The translations under genes were made by a program, and so were the position numbers. A model generated the notes under the pieces. It saw only the letters and a program-made list of their open reading frames with translations, was not told the DNA's origin and did no database searches. Shown here one piece after another: positions 27,301 through 39,717 of a stretch of DNA of 64,000 bases (positions within the stretch are counted from its first letter, which is position 1; each line of letters starts with the position of its first letter). Origin of the DNA: Monomorium pharaonis (lineage: Eukaryota; Arthropoda; Insecta; Hymenoptera; Formicidae); the NCBI RefSeq assembly GCF_013373865.1, contig NC_050471.1, forward strand, positions 7,973,307 through 8,037,306. The letters are read 5' to 3'.

Positions 27301-28640
27301 TTTCTCGCGAATTTCAGGGAATTGAGTGACAGGATTGACGCTATGAAATGTAGATGATGCGTGCGAAACAACAGGTTAAATTTGGCTTAAGCACATGTTT
27401 AATTATAGTCTTATCGACGAGATTGTTAGATGAACCTACTTCTTTTACAGAGAGATTTACTGAGACTCTTCGTTTTTTCATATACGGATGATTTTATGAC
27501 AAGCTGAAAATATCTGGGTAGAAAGAGTTACGTTTAAACAATAAAGCGTAAAACGTAAAACGAATTTGCGCATCTTGCTCTACTTTTAAAAGTTTTAGGG
27601 TTTCTTGTGTTTACCGCAAGAAATAGGAGAACATTTCTTTAAAAAAATAAATTTGGAAAGGACGTTTCTATATCTTGATACGCAATCTTTAAATCGGTCC
27701 ATTTCAATCCCAATCCAGTATTTAAACTTACCTAATGTGTGTATCAAGGTAAGATTGATAATAAAATTGAATAAATGCAATAATTCTATATTAGTTAGTG
27801 AATAAACTCTAAAAATGGTACTGCTAGTTACTGCACAGGTTCTAGAATTCTAATAAATATTTTTCTGAACTTTGATCTCACAACAATATATAATAATTAA
27901 TATATTTTTATACTTAATATGTTGATTTAATAAAAACATTTCTATTATTTCTATTCTGTTGATAACTAATAATAAGACATTCATGAAGAAGAACTTTCAT
28001 GGAGAGGCCAGGCATCTATTAAGTAATATTATTTGCATAAAGTATAATAGAGATAATTAACACATATGTGTACTTTTGAAGTAGGTCACTTAAGCATATT
28101 CTGAGTCATAATGAATTCAAAGAGATGCAGGCGCAAATTAATGCTATGTAATTTATTTCAGTAAAATCTAAAATTTGACGCATGTCACTTTTCGAATAAA
28201 CTGCCCAATTAATGTCATTTCGTGGTTTGGAAGCAGAAGAGAGGATTTCCTATATTTATACGTATGATGTCTCATTTCCTTCAGAAAATGACGTAAAATG
28301 ACGTTGATTGCCCTATTTTTCAGAAATCAATTTCAAAGCCTATGATTAAATGCATTGAGTCCGAAGAGATTCTAGATTTTTTTATTCTTTTTGATTTTTA
28401 GAACAAAGAAGAAAAAATTTACATAAAGCAAACATAATTTTTTTTGTTGCCTTTATTGTTCAAATAAGAAACTTATTTATTCAAACTTTAAAAATTTGTC
28501 GGTGAATTTCAAATAAAAATATATTTAATTTAATTAATACGATAAGATATTTTACTTGCGAAAACGGTTGTAACAAATTACGAAAAAGCTTTAGGGGGCC
28601 ACCAAAAATTCCAAGACAAAAAAGTACGATCGTCAAGCCG
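27301..28640. other. AT-rich non-coding DNA
   Basis: No feature is seen. Confidence 0.65.
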
Positions 28641-30080
28641 GTTAATACTCTAACTCTAGGATTCCGACTTACACGAGAGACATCGAGGGGGCGGTTCGAT
28701 ACTACATGTCGTTACGAGAGATAACATGAGTCGGATCTCGGCGGGAGAACGACGAGGGTAGGAAGAAGGGGACTTGTTCCTTCGTGGCTCCGCGTCCTTC
28801 TTAAAGGATAACGACGGAAAACGCTGGGCGGAACAAAGTAGTTGGCGCCGATTAAACAAATCGCATTATAAGTTAGCCTCTGCTGGCTGGTAGTACCAAA
28901 CTTACCAACTCGCTTTATATTAAGACGAACCGTCCTCCAGGACATCCCCCGGGCCGCGCGCCACGCTTGATCTGAGACCGGCTATAAACTTCAGAAATGG
29001 CTGTTCCCCCTCGTCGTCGTCCCCTCCCCTCCCATCCGCGTCCTCCTCACTCGAACACAGACGGGGGGGTGGATATAATTGTTTAATTGAATTTATTAGG
29101 ACGTCGCTCGTAGATTTGTCAAGGCTGACAGTTTTAGTCCTCGCGCCGTCGACGCGCCGCCACCGACCCACTCCTAACGTCCTCACCCCAATCGTGGGCC
29201 TACGTGTTACAGGATGGCGTCAGGATCCTTTATTTCTCCCGAATCCGATTCAAACCCCCCTCCCCCCTCCCATCCCCTTATCCCGACTAGCTCTATTACT
29301 CATAATTAGCTCGTCCCAACGCGGGCTCGTTTGCGAGCGTCTGGGCTCTTTCACGATTCCTCTGAACTTTAACCTCATGACCCGTCGAGAACGTCTCGAG
29401 GAGTGGCCGCGTTTCTTTATCTCACGAGATGAATGTTTCATATCGCGGCACGACGTAGGATCAACTGGAATTTTAATGCCACGCGAGAGGTAACGACTAG
29501 ATGATTAATAGTTTCTGTAGCTAGATTAGCGTGCAAAAAATATCATTCGAAAGTCATTGCCCGATGTCATCGTGCCGGATAATCACAGACGACTGATTAA
29601 AATTTTATGTGCGCCGGTCGCCTCTTTGAAACGTGAAAGCGTACGATAGCATTTTTAGTGAGCAGTTATCATTCCCCGAAGTGAGTAATTATCATTCCAT
29701 ACTTTAACAATACGGCAAACAATTATTACTGCTCAAGAATATTTTGAATATGAAATTGAATTTTGTTAAGGAGTTACAGAATTTAATTTTAATTCATTTC
29801 TCACTCTCAAGAGATCCATTTCTATAGTATGAAATAAAAATGTGTTTTTCTCGACTTTAGTTCTGAAAATGTTAATGACTTTTTATCTTTCTATTACGGT
29901 AAAAAAAAAACAATTTTTATATATTTAATAATAATCAGTCCTCTGGTGCAATCTAAACGTACGATCACGGGGAATTACTGATTGATTTTGGATAAGACTG
30001 ACCAATGAGAGAGACAGGGAAAGAGTAAGGGATTGAAATTTGCTCTAAAATTTAAACACATCAATATTATACTGTCGTAA
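28641..30080. other. CpG-rich island (28.64-29.64 kb) then AT-rich DNA
   Basis: The island has G-rich and C-rich tracts (29.06, 29.26 kb). No recognisable exon. Confidence 0.5.
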
Positions 30081-32450
30081 AAGTTGCTTTACGACGATGA
30101 AACCATCAAAACTATCGAGCGGCCTGATTGCATTTTCGTTCCGTTTTACAATCCTCATGAACGACGCCGGCGAAGTGCACGAGCATTATCGTTTTCAACT
30201 CGATTATCGTGATTCTGCGATGATCGACTGCAGAGTCGAACGCATACTGCGCAACGACATTTATCTGGAAAGTTTTTCCCCAAACACGACGTGTCCTATC
30301 TGCCTGACATAAATCCAGCAAAAACGAATGAATCGATAGATTCAGTGTACTTCACTTTAATAACCGCTCGAAAGTGCTTAAGTGTTGTAAAACTATTACG
30401 AGCAAAGCTAAAGATGAAGGAGTTTTGTTGTACAAAGTCGAGGTATTAATTATACAATAATTGAGGAAGATTACCTTATGTATTACGTTTCAATCAGGGT
30501 CTTAAATTCTTGTTTAAATCCTGTAAGAGCGAAAAAAAGATTTTCTACGCACACATACGAATGCAATTTTAGAAAAATAGTTAAGAATTTTTTTTTTGTG
30601 TGTAATTTTTTATAAAATTAAAATAGCACGCTTCTTTTACATTGAACAAATTTTATTACAATAATTTTACATTATATGATTGAATACTTGCAGCACGCGT
30701 GGCAGCAAGGTCGTGCGATTAATTTTTGAACGTGGCCTTATAAATCGAACGAATCGGTCGCTTATTCATCCGTTTCAGACGGATTCATCGGCCATGTCAT
30801 CCTTAGTCACTCTTACGCCATCGCTCATATTCGAATGAAGAAACGTGAGTTTTACGAGTAAAAAGGAATTTCAGTCGAGGCGAAGGGTGCATCGTTCGCG
30901 AATTCTTTTGTAAGAATGTTCCATCGGCGATGTTAGTGCAACGTACGTGATTTCTCGCAATCGCGGTAACTCGATATCGAACTCATAAATTTACATTACG
31001 TTGGTAGAGATACGATTGCACCCTCGGAACGCATTTCAGCGATGTTAAGAATGATAGTGCAACTGAAATCGTATCCCACTAATGGATGTGGAAAATTACG
31101 CAATTGAGAGATCTTTTTGCGAAAATTACCGTCGTCCGGAAAGAAATAACTGGATGTTTCATCGGTTAATCAAGAGCACTATCCCGCTGTGCTGTATCCA
31201 AATATCAGCTCGATTGATATAAGTTGATACGTATTGCGCGGACATATTTGTTATGATAAATTTTTGATGGAGATGAAATAATAAAATCATTAGCAGGACG
31301 ATTCAAAATTATTCAAAACAAAAAATAATTTATATCCTTTAATTATACTAGAGAAAAATAACCTTTTATTTCTCTCTAAAAACTTACTAAAATTTTGTAT
31401 CAATTTTTACAATTTGGTTTGATATAATATATACACTGTAATGCTTCACTAAAGCACACATTGTATTTACATTATTAATAACGAGAATAAAATCAATTAG
31501 TAACTTGAAAAAAATTTACTTTGTTTTACAGTCAATCAAGGTAAAATATCAAAGTTTTATACATGCTAAAATAAAGAGCAATCCGGTATTTCTCGTAATG
31601 TCATACCTGCATTATTTCTGAAACATGCACTTTCACCTAACGAACAATACTAATCTGGAGTACTCTCAGAAATCGGACGAAGCACTTTAATTTCCTGGCA
31701 GGTGGGTGGGTGGGAGGAACAAGAGAGAAACGAATGGAAACGAGACAGAATGGCCGGAAAATGTGCGAGAAACGGGATAGTGAGAGGAGGTGCGGATAGG
31801 CAGGCGGATGGATCGTTGTTGCCATGACAGTCTTCTCTCGGACGAGGGTAAGCAGATATATTATTCCTCCCGCGATTCTGGATTTCTAAGATTCCATGTA
31901 TTCTCATTGCCCAACAAAAATTATATCTAGATTCATCTAAATAATATAGCGCACCGAATTTAATATTATTCCGGGTTAACAAAACCTAATTGATGATTTT
32001 CAAAATTTGATTAAGTACAATAAATACTTACAGTGTTATAATTGTTATTCTAATATCGTCATTCTTATATTAGAATTTACTCATGTCATTTATTACAAAA
32101 AGAATATAAAAATATCAAAAGAAAAAAATACATGATAATATTTAAAAAATATGATAGTATTTTAAATTGATATAATTAATTAATATAATTTTGTACTCTA
32201 AATGAAAATTGTATAAATAAAATCGAGAGATTTCCAGATATCGAAATAGAGTCTCCAATAGTGTTATGAGGTTAGAAGCATCAGTTATTCTATTATGCAA
32301 TAATAAAAAAATATATAATATAAAACCAGAGAAGTGACAGGGAGTCAATGGCGTTAAGTGCATACGCACTTTCTTGTGATGCAATGCGGATGCTTTAAGG
32401 AGCTATGAGCTTGAATACCGTTTGAAAAGCTTTAAAAGTGAGAGAGCGAG
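30081..32450. other. Mixed DNA with an unassigned short open frame
   Basis: An ATG frame at 30097-30312 on plus reads MKPSKLSSGLIAFSFRFTIL and ends PNTTCPICLT. It looks more protein-like than most here, but it is only 71 codons, has an overlapping minus frame and no known domain. 30.70-31.20 and 31.65-31.85 kb are GC-richer; the rest is AT-rich. Confidence 0.3.
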
Positions 32451-32456
32451 TGAATA

Positions 32457-32483
32457 GGTAAACAAACGTTGGGGTTGTTTACC
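32457..32483. promoter_or_regulatory. Inverted pair of forkhead/FOXO binding elements
   Basis: GGTAAACAA (32457-32465) and TTGTTTACC (32475-32483) form a perfect 9-bp inverted repeat with a 9-bp spacer. Each arm contains the exact DAF-16/FOXO element GTAAACAA. The pair lies in an otherwise gene-free stretch about 27 kb from the foxo stop. Binding is inferred from the motif only. Confidence 0.45.
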
Positions 32484-33780
32484 CTTCTGAGAATGTAGAC
32501 TAGAGCAGGTTTGTCCCGGAAGCCGGAGGCATCCGTTGCATACTTTCCTCTGCCATGACCTATCCTATTTCATTGTGTCTTCCGATGTTACCCCCCAATC
32601 TCTCTTGACATTCTCTTACTCGTAAAAATCGTGCGTATCTCGGGATATTAAACCATCTGAGGCGGTGGACGTTCATTGGCGATTCATTGGCCAATTAATT
32701 TCTTTCATATTCGATCGTGACTGTCAATAAACGATTAGTCGGGCAATAAATAAGCGTCCATCGAATTTATTTTTCTTTCGTTAGCTCTTCTCTGATTATT
32801 TCAGGACGTACTGTCTGCCGATAGTGTATACGTATACGTATACGTAAATTCGAAAAAATTTGTTCGAGTGGAAAAAAAAATTAAATACCGTATGAAGAAA
32901 ATGTTTTCAAATAAAAAAGTTAAACGTAGTAGAAATATTTTACAAATATGTTATTAATACAATTTATTCGAGCTGTTTTTTTTTTTATCATAAATTTATC
33001 GCATTCTCGGTACGTTTTACAATATTTTCAATAATTTTGCGGCATTTTTAAAATAAAAAAATCAAATTTTTTTAAGATATCTCGTCTTCTTTTTATATCA
33101 AGTCTTATGTGCAGCACTCAATACGTTGTCCCGAACACATTCTGTCCGAAATCACAAGAGCGCCTTCGTCTTTTCGGCGGGATATCAAAGGGAAACCCTC
33201 GCGTTACCTCCGTCGAGAGGGCATTCCAGATGACGTCGCAAAACGCGTCATTAAGGGAACGCGAGCAAGTGTCGCTTAGGAACGACGACGGCGGGGGAGC
33301 CGATGTAATTATTTCAAGGCCACTGAACACGCGATCGAGTGAGCGCGTCTCGCATCGGATCATGCTGCTCCAGTGATCCTGAGGCGCCGCTAATCTCCGA
33401 TCCTTCCCGCGAGGACATATGTCCTCGAGGTCCATCCGTCCTTCCTTCCTTCCTATGTGCTGCCTGCCGATAATGGTCGCAGACGTTACTCGTCGCTGAT
33501 TTGCCTAGACGAGGGAGCCGCAGCGCGGAAGTTCACTCGGTGCGACAGTCGGGGGTGGAATTAACGCCCGGGGAGATTCGTCGCCGCCGCCGCCGCCACC
33601 GTGACTTTATCGTTCGCGATCACATAATCGATACTCGTCGAGTGAGCGCGCAACTTGATAAGGTCGTACGACATGTCGTACACTTTATTAGGATTTCACG
33701 TTTCACGCGTTACTCTCGAAACTTCCAAGACGCCTTTGCCCGATTAAAACGAAGCCATTGTGTATGATACGTGATAGATT
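32484..33780. other. AT-rich DNA then CpG-rich island (33.10-33.77 kb)
   Basis: TATACGTATACGTATACG-like palindromic repeats lie at about 32826-32845. The island holds the 18-bp palindrome and a (CGC)n stretch at about 33.58 kb. No gene is recognised. Confidence 0.5.
33410..33427. other. 18-bp perfect palindrome centred on CATATG
   Basis: CGAGGACATATGTCCTCG equals its own reverse complement. It sits in the CpG-rich island at 33.1-33.77 kb. Palindromes of this length are rare by chance and may bind a dimeric factor such as a bHLH protein (CATATG E-box core). Confidence 0.4.
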
Positions 33781-35560
33781 CAAGTAACATTTGCGATAAA
33801 CTTGATAGACTTCTTCAAAACCCTCCTTCTTTAAGCTCTCCAATTTATCAAGCGCACACATCAATATATATTTAACTTTTTTTTTTTTGGATTTTTAAAT
33901 ATCTGAAAAAGAAAAATCTTTGGAATTCTACAAATTTTTCAGATTGCGAATTTACAAATTTTTTTTTCTAAAAATTTTTTTATAATGTTTAAATTTCATA
34001 CGATTCAAATAAAACAATATCGATAGCGTATATTTATCTCTGTAAGAATATATTTTTGTCATGAGTTGGGAAGCTCTCGAAAACGATATCTCTCAATATC
34101 CAGATATCTCAAATATCCACTTAATCTATGATAATCTGATTAAAAAGATTGAAAGATGAATGAGAGTTTCTATTTATACGTATATCCGCAAGTGGTACTA
34201 TTGTCATCATCATTGGCACTCAATGTTTTTAGTTTAATACCAGACGATTTTTATATGCGGTCATCATAAAGAAGAATATCAATTATATAACTCAATTACA
34301 GACGATAATTCAATATTTAACGAGCGATTGATAATAAACTGTGAAAAACAGTAGAAAATTATATTAGTATGCATTATAATCGTCATTACGATTATATATT
34401 TATTAATCCCTGTCGCATATTTAATCATACTCTTATCTTATCGCAACAATCATTAGAAACTATATTTGTAGAAGTATTTTAAAACTATTTATGCTATTGC
34501 GAATATATTTACGTTGCATTAGCGACGCGGAGAAAAATAAATTTCTTAATTGTAAATTAAAAAATGAAGGAAGAATGCTAATATGAAAAGTCGGGCAGTT
34601 CGATTTGTGCATATCCACCTATTTCAGACGTGCTTACGAAGGTTCGTTAAGTGAGGCGAGTTCAGATATAATAAGGCAAAGGTGCACTCGAAGTTTGCTA
34701 TTAAACGTGCGACTACGCGCGCGCGGGAGTGCGATAAATTTCTCGAAGAGACATCGAGCGTACTTAAGTTATAAGTTATAAATTACAAGTCTTCACACGC
34801 TCGGTTAAGTTTCCAGGCGACCGTAATTAAAGGGTAAGATTTCTGTGAGGCTGTGTTTCGTCGCAAGAGATAATTATACGTTTGACCTACTTTCGACGCT
34901 GCTTTATGTCAACATCCCCCTTCAAGATCGGGATAATTTATAAGCATATCTGCCTGTGACGGCCAATTTTTAAGCAGTATTATCCGATATATATTTAATT
35001 GTTTCAAACATAATTTTACGTTTTTTTTTTTTACCACAAAGTATATACAAGCTATCTTTGACTTTGCTGATAATTAAACTTTTTTTCTAAGTAATGATAT
35101 AAGATTAATACGAAATGTGATTTAAATTAGGTGAAATAGTCGAGGAATATGTTAAAATAATTTAATATTTTTCATTGAAATTTTATAATATATTTAACTT
35201 TAAAATTATTAAATGTGGACTTCATTTTAGAAGCTATTTAAACCTAATAATAAAGAGTATTAAAATGTGACCAGCGGTAAACAAACTGAGCACTGAGAAT
35301 TTAGCAAATAATTACACTCTAATTTGCCGTTATATAATAATAAAAATTTGATAATATGCTTTATTCGATTTTGATAAAAATTAAGGAAGATATGATTTCA
35401 CTTTACGCTCTTCTACTTCTTATTTAAATCAAATTTTCTTTTTATTCTTGGATATTTAAATATAAAAGAATTATTTTTTAACCCAATTTTATGTTAGGAT
35501 AAAATTGTGTGTATCGAACACTGACTACATAAGAATGATGCGAATTCTATTCTTGTTTCT
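33781..35560. other. AT-rich non-coding DNA with one GC-richer patch
   Basis: The patch at 34.60-34.90 kb is CG-rich (CGCGCGCGGGAG near 34718). No gene is seen. Confidence 0.6.
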
Positions 35561-36730
35561 ATTCGTATGTTTTATAGTATCACTGTACCACCGATCATTT
35601 CTCGGATGAAAGACAGAGGAGAGTGATACAGAGGTGCGCGAGGGAGGGAGGGAGGGAGTCGACCGTCATTGATACCTGCCAATCACCGGGAGCGGCGCGC
35701 TCCGATTGTTCGTGGTGCAATTACGAGGGTAGATGGAAAAAAGCGGGATTAGAAGAGAAAGAGAAAGAGAGAAAGAGAAAAAAGTGCTGTCACGCGTCGC
35801 AAGCGTAACTGCGGCGGGGTGTCAAACAAATGACTCCCCTCAATTTGGCACATTCAGCGTGTAGCTTGTTGCGTAGCCATTCATTCCGCGATATCTCATC
35901 TCGTGGCATCAGGTCGTATATACTCTTTCTCCTCTTTCTCTAGCGCGTGTCTTTGTGCGTGCATCACGCGTAAAAGCGTCATGATGACAGCGATACCCCG
36001 ATGAGTTCTCATACACCGGAGATATACGGTTTTGCCAAGAGAATAAATGTAGAGACATACTATCCTCATATGTAATCTAAATTCTGGTTCTTTTTCACGT
36101 TACATTATCATTAATAATAGCATCGATAAAACTATTCGTTTGAAGATCCGCCCCAATTGTTTTATGCCTTTATATATTTTGCTCGTTGATGTAAAAAATA
36201 CTATCTACCCATTTTAATGACAAACACGAAATGCAATAAAACGTGAAATTTTCAATGAGAATTGCCGGAAAACACAAAGAGTAAGCTATCGTGTATTACA
36301 AGCGTTGATAATCGATATCGTATGTTTTAATGAAATGCATCATTAAGTCTCAATTGCATAAATCAGGTTACAAACGCAAATTACATATTAGACAATCTCA
36401 TTTTTTTGTGTTAATTGTAAAAAATCAATATAATGTTCTCACGCTATTCGTTTGATAATAGGTATAACATGACGTGACAAAGGATAATTTTACGTAACAC
36501 GATAATAGTGCGTTGCCATCGTAAAAGTCGCATCTCACTGTCAGCGATGAAAGAATTACATGTAATGAAACCAGACCTGATAAGATTTTCCCAAAAAATC
36601 GAAAGAAAAGAATAAAAGTGAAAAAAAAAAGACGAGCTCTAATAAATAAAGATATACAAAGGCATATTAAACGTATTTGCACATAAGATTTCTATGTAAA
36701 ACAATAAATATATACGTTAAAAATTTTCCG
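35561..36730. other. CpG-rich island with the G-quadruplex, then AT-rich DNA
   Basis: The island spans 35.56-36.05 kb. No coding evidence. Confidence 0.5.
35642..35656 (+). other. G-quadruplex motif (GGGA)4
   Basis: Four GGG runs are separated by single A bases, the most compact canonical quadruplex pattern. It lies in a CpG-rich island (35.56-36.05 kb). The island may be regulatory, but no gene is attached to it. Confidence 0.5.
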
Positions 36731-36809
36731 GTAGATTACTTCACAAGATCCAACAGCATATCTACCGCGAGCCGCCGACCGAAAGGAAACGCGATAGTCC
36801 TAGCTAGGA

Positions 36810-37030
36810 TGTATCACGTGTACACTCGCACAAAAGTCACGGCACACAAAATACACCGGGTATACACTAAAGGCGTTGCCGAGACGGCGCGTGGTTGTCG
36901 TTGCAACGGTGTTGTGTACACTTATTTAGCGTGTAAACACTCACGGGGTTTGCCAGAAGAGCAACAAGTGCCCACTGATACTACTACCGAGAGTGGCTGG
37001 CTTTACACCTCGCCCGTACACAGGGTACGT
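36810..37030 (+). other. Cluster of GTGTACACT-like words
   Basis: CGTGTACACTCG (36818), GGTATACACTAA (36859), TGTGTACACTTA (36914) and GTGTAAACACTC (36931) recur within about 130 bp, with weaker copies to 37020. They lie in a CpG-rich island. The last contains the forkhead core GTAAACA. This may be a binding-site cluster or a degenerate repeat. Confidence 0.35.
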
Positions 37031-37330
37031 ACCAGGAAAGTCGGAGGCGCGCCCGCACTCAAGCCGAATATCTCGAGTTAGTCTGTAGCGGAATAAGAAG
37101 CCGCCATGACCGGAATTAATGCTGTCCTTAGCGTTCGGTATATGCCAACTTGACTCTGAGATTTATTAGCCGGAAAGAAAAGATTAACGTTTAACGTGAC
37201 TCAAGTTTTATCTAATTTATAAATAAGTTTTTGTTATATATTATAGCATATCATTTTCTTCGAAGCGTTTGTTAAAAATAAATTTTGATGTACACAAATA
37301 CATCACCATCTTATCGCGAACGTCTATAAA

Positions 37331-37589
37331 TATTACAAAATATTAGTCGTTATGTTCAAGACTTCGTAAAGTATAACATATAAAGTGTAACTTTTTATGA
37401 AAATATAAAGCATTCGTATTTCTCTGTAAACGGTAGTTCATATTATCCGAAAGAAAGAAGTATTACAAAACATTAGCCGTCATTATATTCAAGTTATCAT
37501 AAAATATGAATATAGCGCCTGTTTTATTCAAATAAAGAAAGGATTCGTTTCTCTGTAAACAGCGAGCCATTTGATCCGAAAGAAATTAG
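37331..37589 (+). repeat. Two-copy diverged tandem duplication, unit about 130 bp
   Basis: The copy at 37331-37460 begins TATTACAAAATATTAGTCGT and ends CCGAAAGAAAGAAG. The copy at 37461-37589 begins TATTACAAAACATTAGCCGT and ends CCGAAAGAAATTAG. Both share TTTCTCTGTAAAC about 45 bp before their end. The middles have diverged. No gene is seen within. Confidence 0.75.
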
Positions 37590-38425
37590 ATACTAGACGA
37601 ACAGATCGATTTCACACGCGGCAAATATGACGGTTTTGAAGCTATATAGACGCCATAACGAGCGTTTCCCTCTTTTTGGCCGTGCGAGATTATCGCGGAA
37701 AGAATTCCTCCCTCCCCCCTCCGATTTTGGCATGAAGCCGCCGTCGGTCTTGCGGGGCGAGAACAGGAGTGGACGGTGGACCGATCGTGCGTCGACGACG
37801 CTGCCAACAGGCTACTTTTCCACACCGGAAATACAGCGGACGGTCCCGGAGATGGACACCCTGCGATTCGAGCTTCCTATTGCTGTCGCGATCGTTCCGT
37901 GGAGCGTTATAAATCGGCGCTTATGTATATGACGCTTGTAAAGTTTGGATTCATGGCACGGAATATCGGAAGGATGCGCTTCGCAATTCGTTTTTTATAC
38001 GAGCTGTCCGGTTCGCGATGATGTGTACAAACGGCGGGCAAAAATTTTGTGATATTTTATTGACCTTATAGATTCACGACATAATTATCTGCTTATATTA
38101 AGCATTTTGTGACAAAAATATAACTGTAACATAATTAAATTATATTGTCTTTCCTTTAAGTGAGGATAGGTAAAAAAAATTATTAACATTTTAAAAAATA
38201 TTTGTGAATTATACTGTTTAATAATTATAAAGATCTCGTGATAAGGGCACGGAGGAGTAATTACCGACGGAGTCTGAGAGGAGAGCGTGCTCTCGGAAAC
38301 TTAGCAACGCGCGAATTTTTCAACAAGCTCTCGGTGTGTGTGTATGTTTCGTTTACTTCATAATTTTCGACGCGGTGTTTTCTTTGTCGTATTAAATATC
38401 AGTGTATATCTATGGATATTTTGGG
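37590..38425. other. CpG-richer block leading into the hairpin array
   Basis: 37.62-38.03 kb is CG-rich with shadowed frames on both strands. 38.04-38.24 kb is AT-rich. GAGAGC/GCTCTC at 38281-38294 is a tight palindrome upstream of the array. Confidence 0.45.
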
Positions 38426-38646
38426 ATCTTAGCGAAGTACATAAGATTTTCATATCTGGATTAGAGGCCTTTTGCGAAGTGCAAGAGGCGACTGAGTCTA
38501 ATTTGGAGTCTTGGCGAAGTGCACAAGGCGGTTATAACTTATTGCTCAAGCTTTGGCGAAGTACACAAAGCGATTCTATTTCGCTTGAGACCTTTTGAAG
38601 TACAAAAGGCTCACCTTCTTACTTGAGACCTCTCGAAGTGCAGAGG
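38426..38646 (+). repeat. Six-unit hairpin array, period about 40 bp, with covarying stems
   Basis: Six hairpins occur at 38426-38447, 38467-38489, 38508-38529, 38550-38571, 38591-38609 and 38629-38646. The loop is GCGAAGTRCA in the first four and a shortened form (GAAGTAC, CGAAGTGC) in the last two. The stems differ but stay paired: ATCTTA/TAAGAT, GCCTTT/AGAGGC, GTCTTG/CAAGGC, GCTTTG/CAAAGC, CCTTTT/AAAAGG, CCTCT/AGAGG. Spacing of the GAAGT core is 42, 40, 42, 39 and 38 bp, and a TTGAG-like word precedes most units. The pattern looks like a tandem repeat kept as RNA or single-strand structure. Function and family are unknown; part of a transposon end is possible. Confidence 0.7.
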
Positions 38647-39671
38647 CAGTTTGCTCCTATCTCTTGACGCCAAATAACATTAGAGGTATTTTTCTTTAAT
38701 ATTTTTAATTATGTCGATGCGTCCGTTTGTCGACAGGGGTGAACGAAGCATAAAGTCCATAGTAATTAAGCTGACGAGAGAATATACGTCTTTCTTTATT
38801 GTTATGGTTTGATTAATCAACTGTCGTGTTGTATCTAATTTCGTTTTTCTGATTTTTTAATTTAATTTTAAGATTTTCTTATAATTAATCCGTATAGTTA
38901 CATATATTCTCAATTAATGTGTTTGTTCTTAATTAATTCATCCCGATAATAAAATTATTCGCATAATTTATTCGGCCTTATGCTGAAATGTACGCCATAT
39001 TATTCTTTATCTTACCTAGTAAAATCAAATTATTATAAAAATTTTTGTGAATTGTATTTTTTTTTATCTAAACACATACATATAAATCAATTGATAATGA
39101 TTCAAGTGTATTACAACGTGAATATATCATTATCGATAAAGGCAGAATAGTATTGTTGAATAATAGATTAGAGCGATTCAAATGCAGTTAATAATTAATT
39201 TTGAACAACAGTATAATATATGAGAGGAATTACGCGCCAAACAAAATCTGCAACTTAAATAAATTTTAATGCTAAAACTTTTATTAGTTTAATCGTTATA
39301 CATTTGAATTACACATTTAAATAAGAAATAGTAGAATAATTCATGAGGAAACTTTACGAGAAAGATGTGATATGCTGTTCTTTCGCGTCAACGTTACTAC
39401 GTTTTGGATATTATTTTGCACGATGGGGCTCTTCTGCATAAATGTAATGTTAATTAGCACGTATACGCGCGACGTCATAACTCTGTGCGGATTTCGCATC
39501 GGGGTCGAGTGAGTGCAATTTGCGAACGTACCCCGCGAAATATACGCGGACTTAATTCACCGGTTTTGTTCGCGAATAGTATTTAATGTGATATTAATTT
39601 AAATTGTTCGTACCAAATCAAAATAGCTAAAAACGTTACAACGCCGAGCAGATTAAAACGATCTCCCGAAT

Positions 39672-39717
<46 letters not shown>

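Noticed and set aside
30097..30312. Short plus frame ending in CPICLT
   Set aside because: The CPIC pair hints at a zinc finger, but the frame stops at once, has no second half and an overlapping minus frame exists.
36677..37081. 134-codon plus frame
   Set aside because: No domain or splice context; built partly from the recurring GTGTACACT words.
38240..38830. Solo LTR enclosing the hairpin array
   Set aside because: A TG start near 38239 is possible, but no matching CA end with target duplication could be found.
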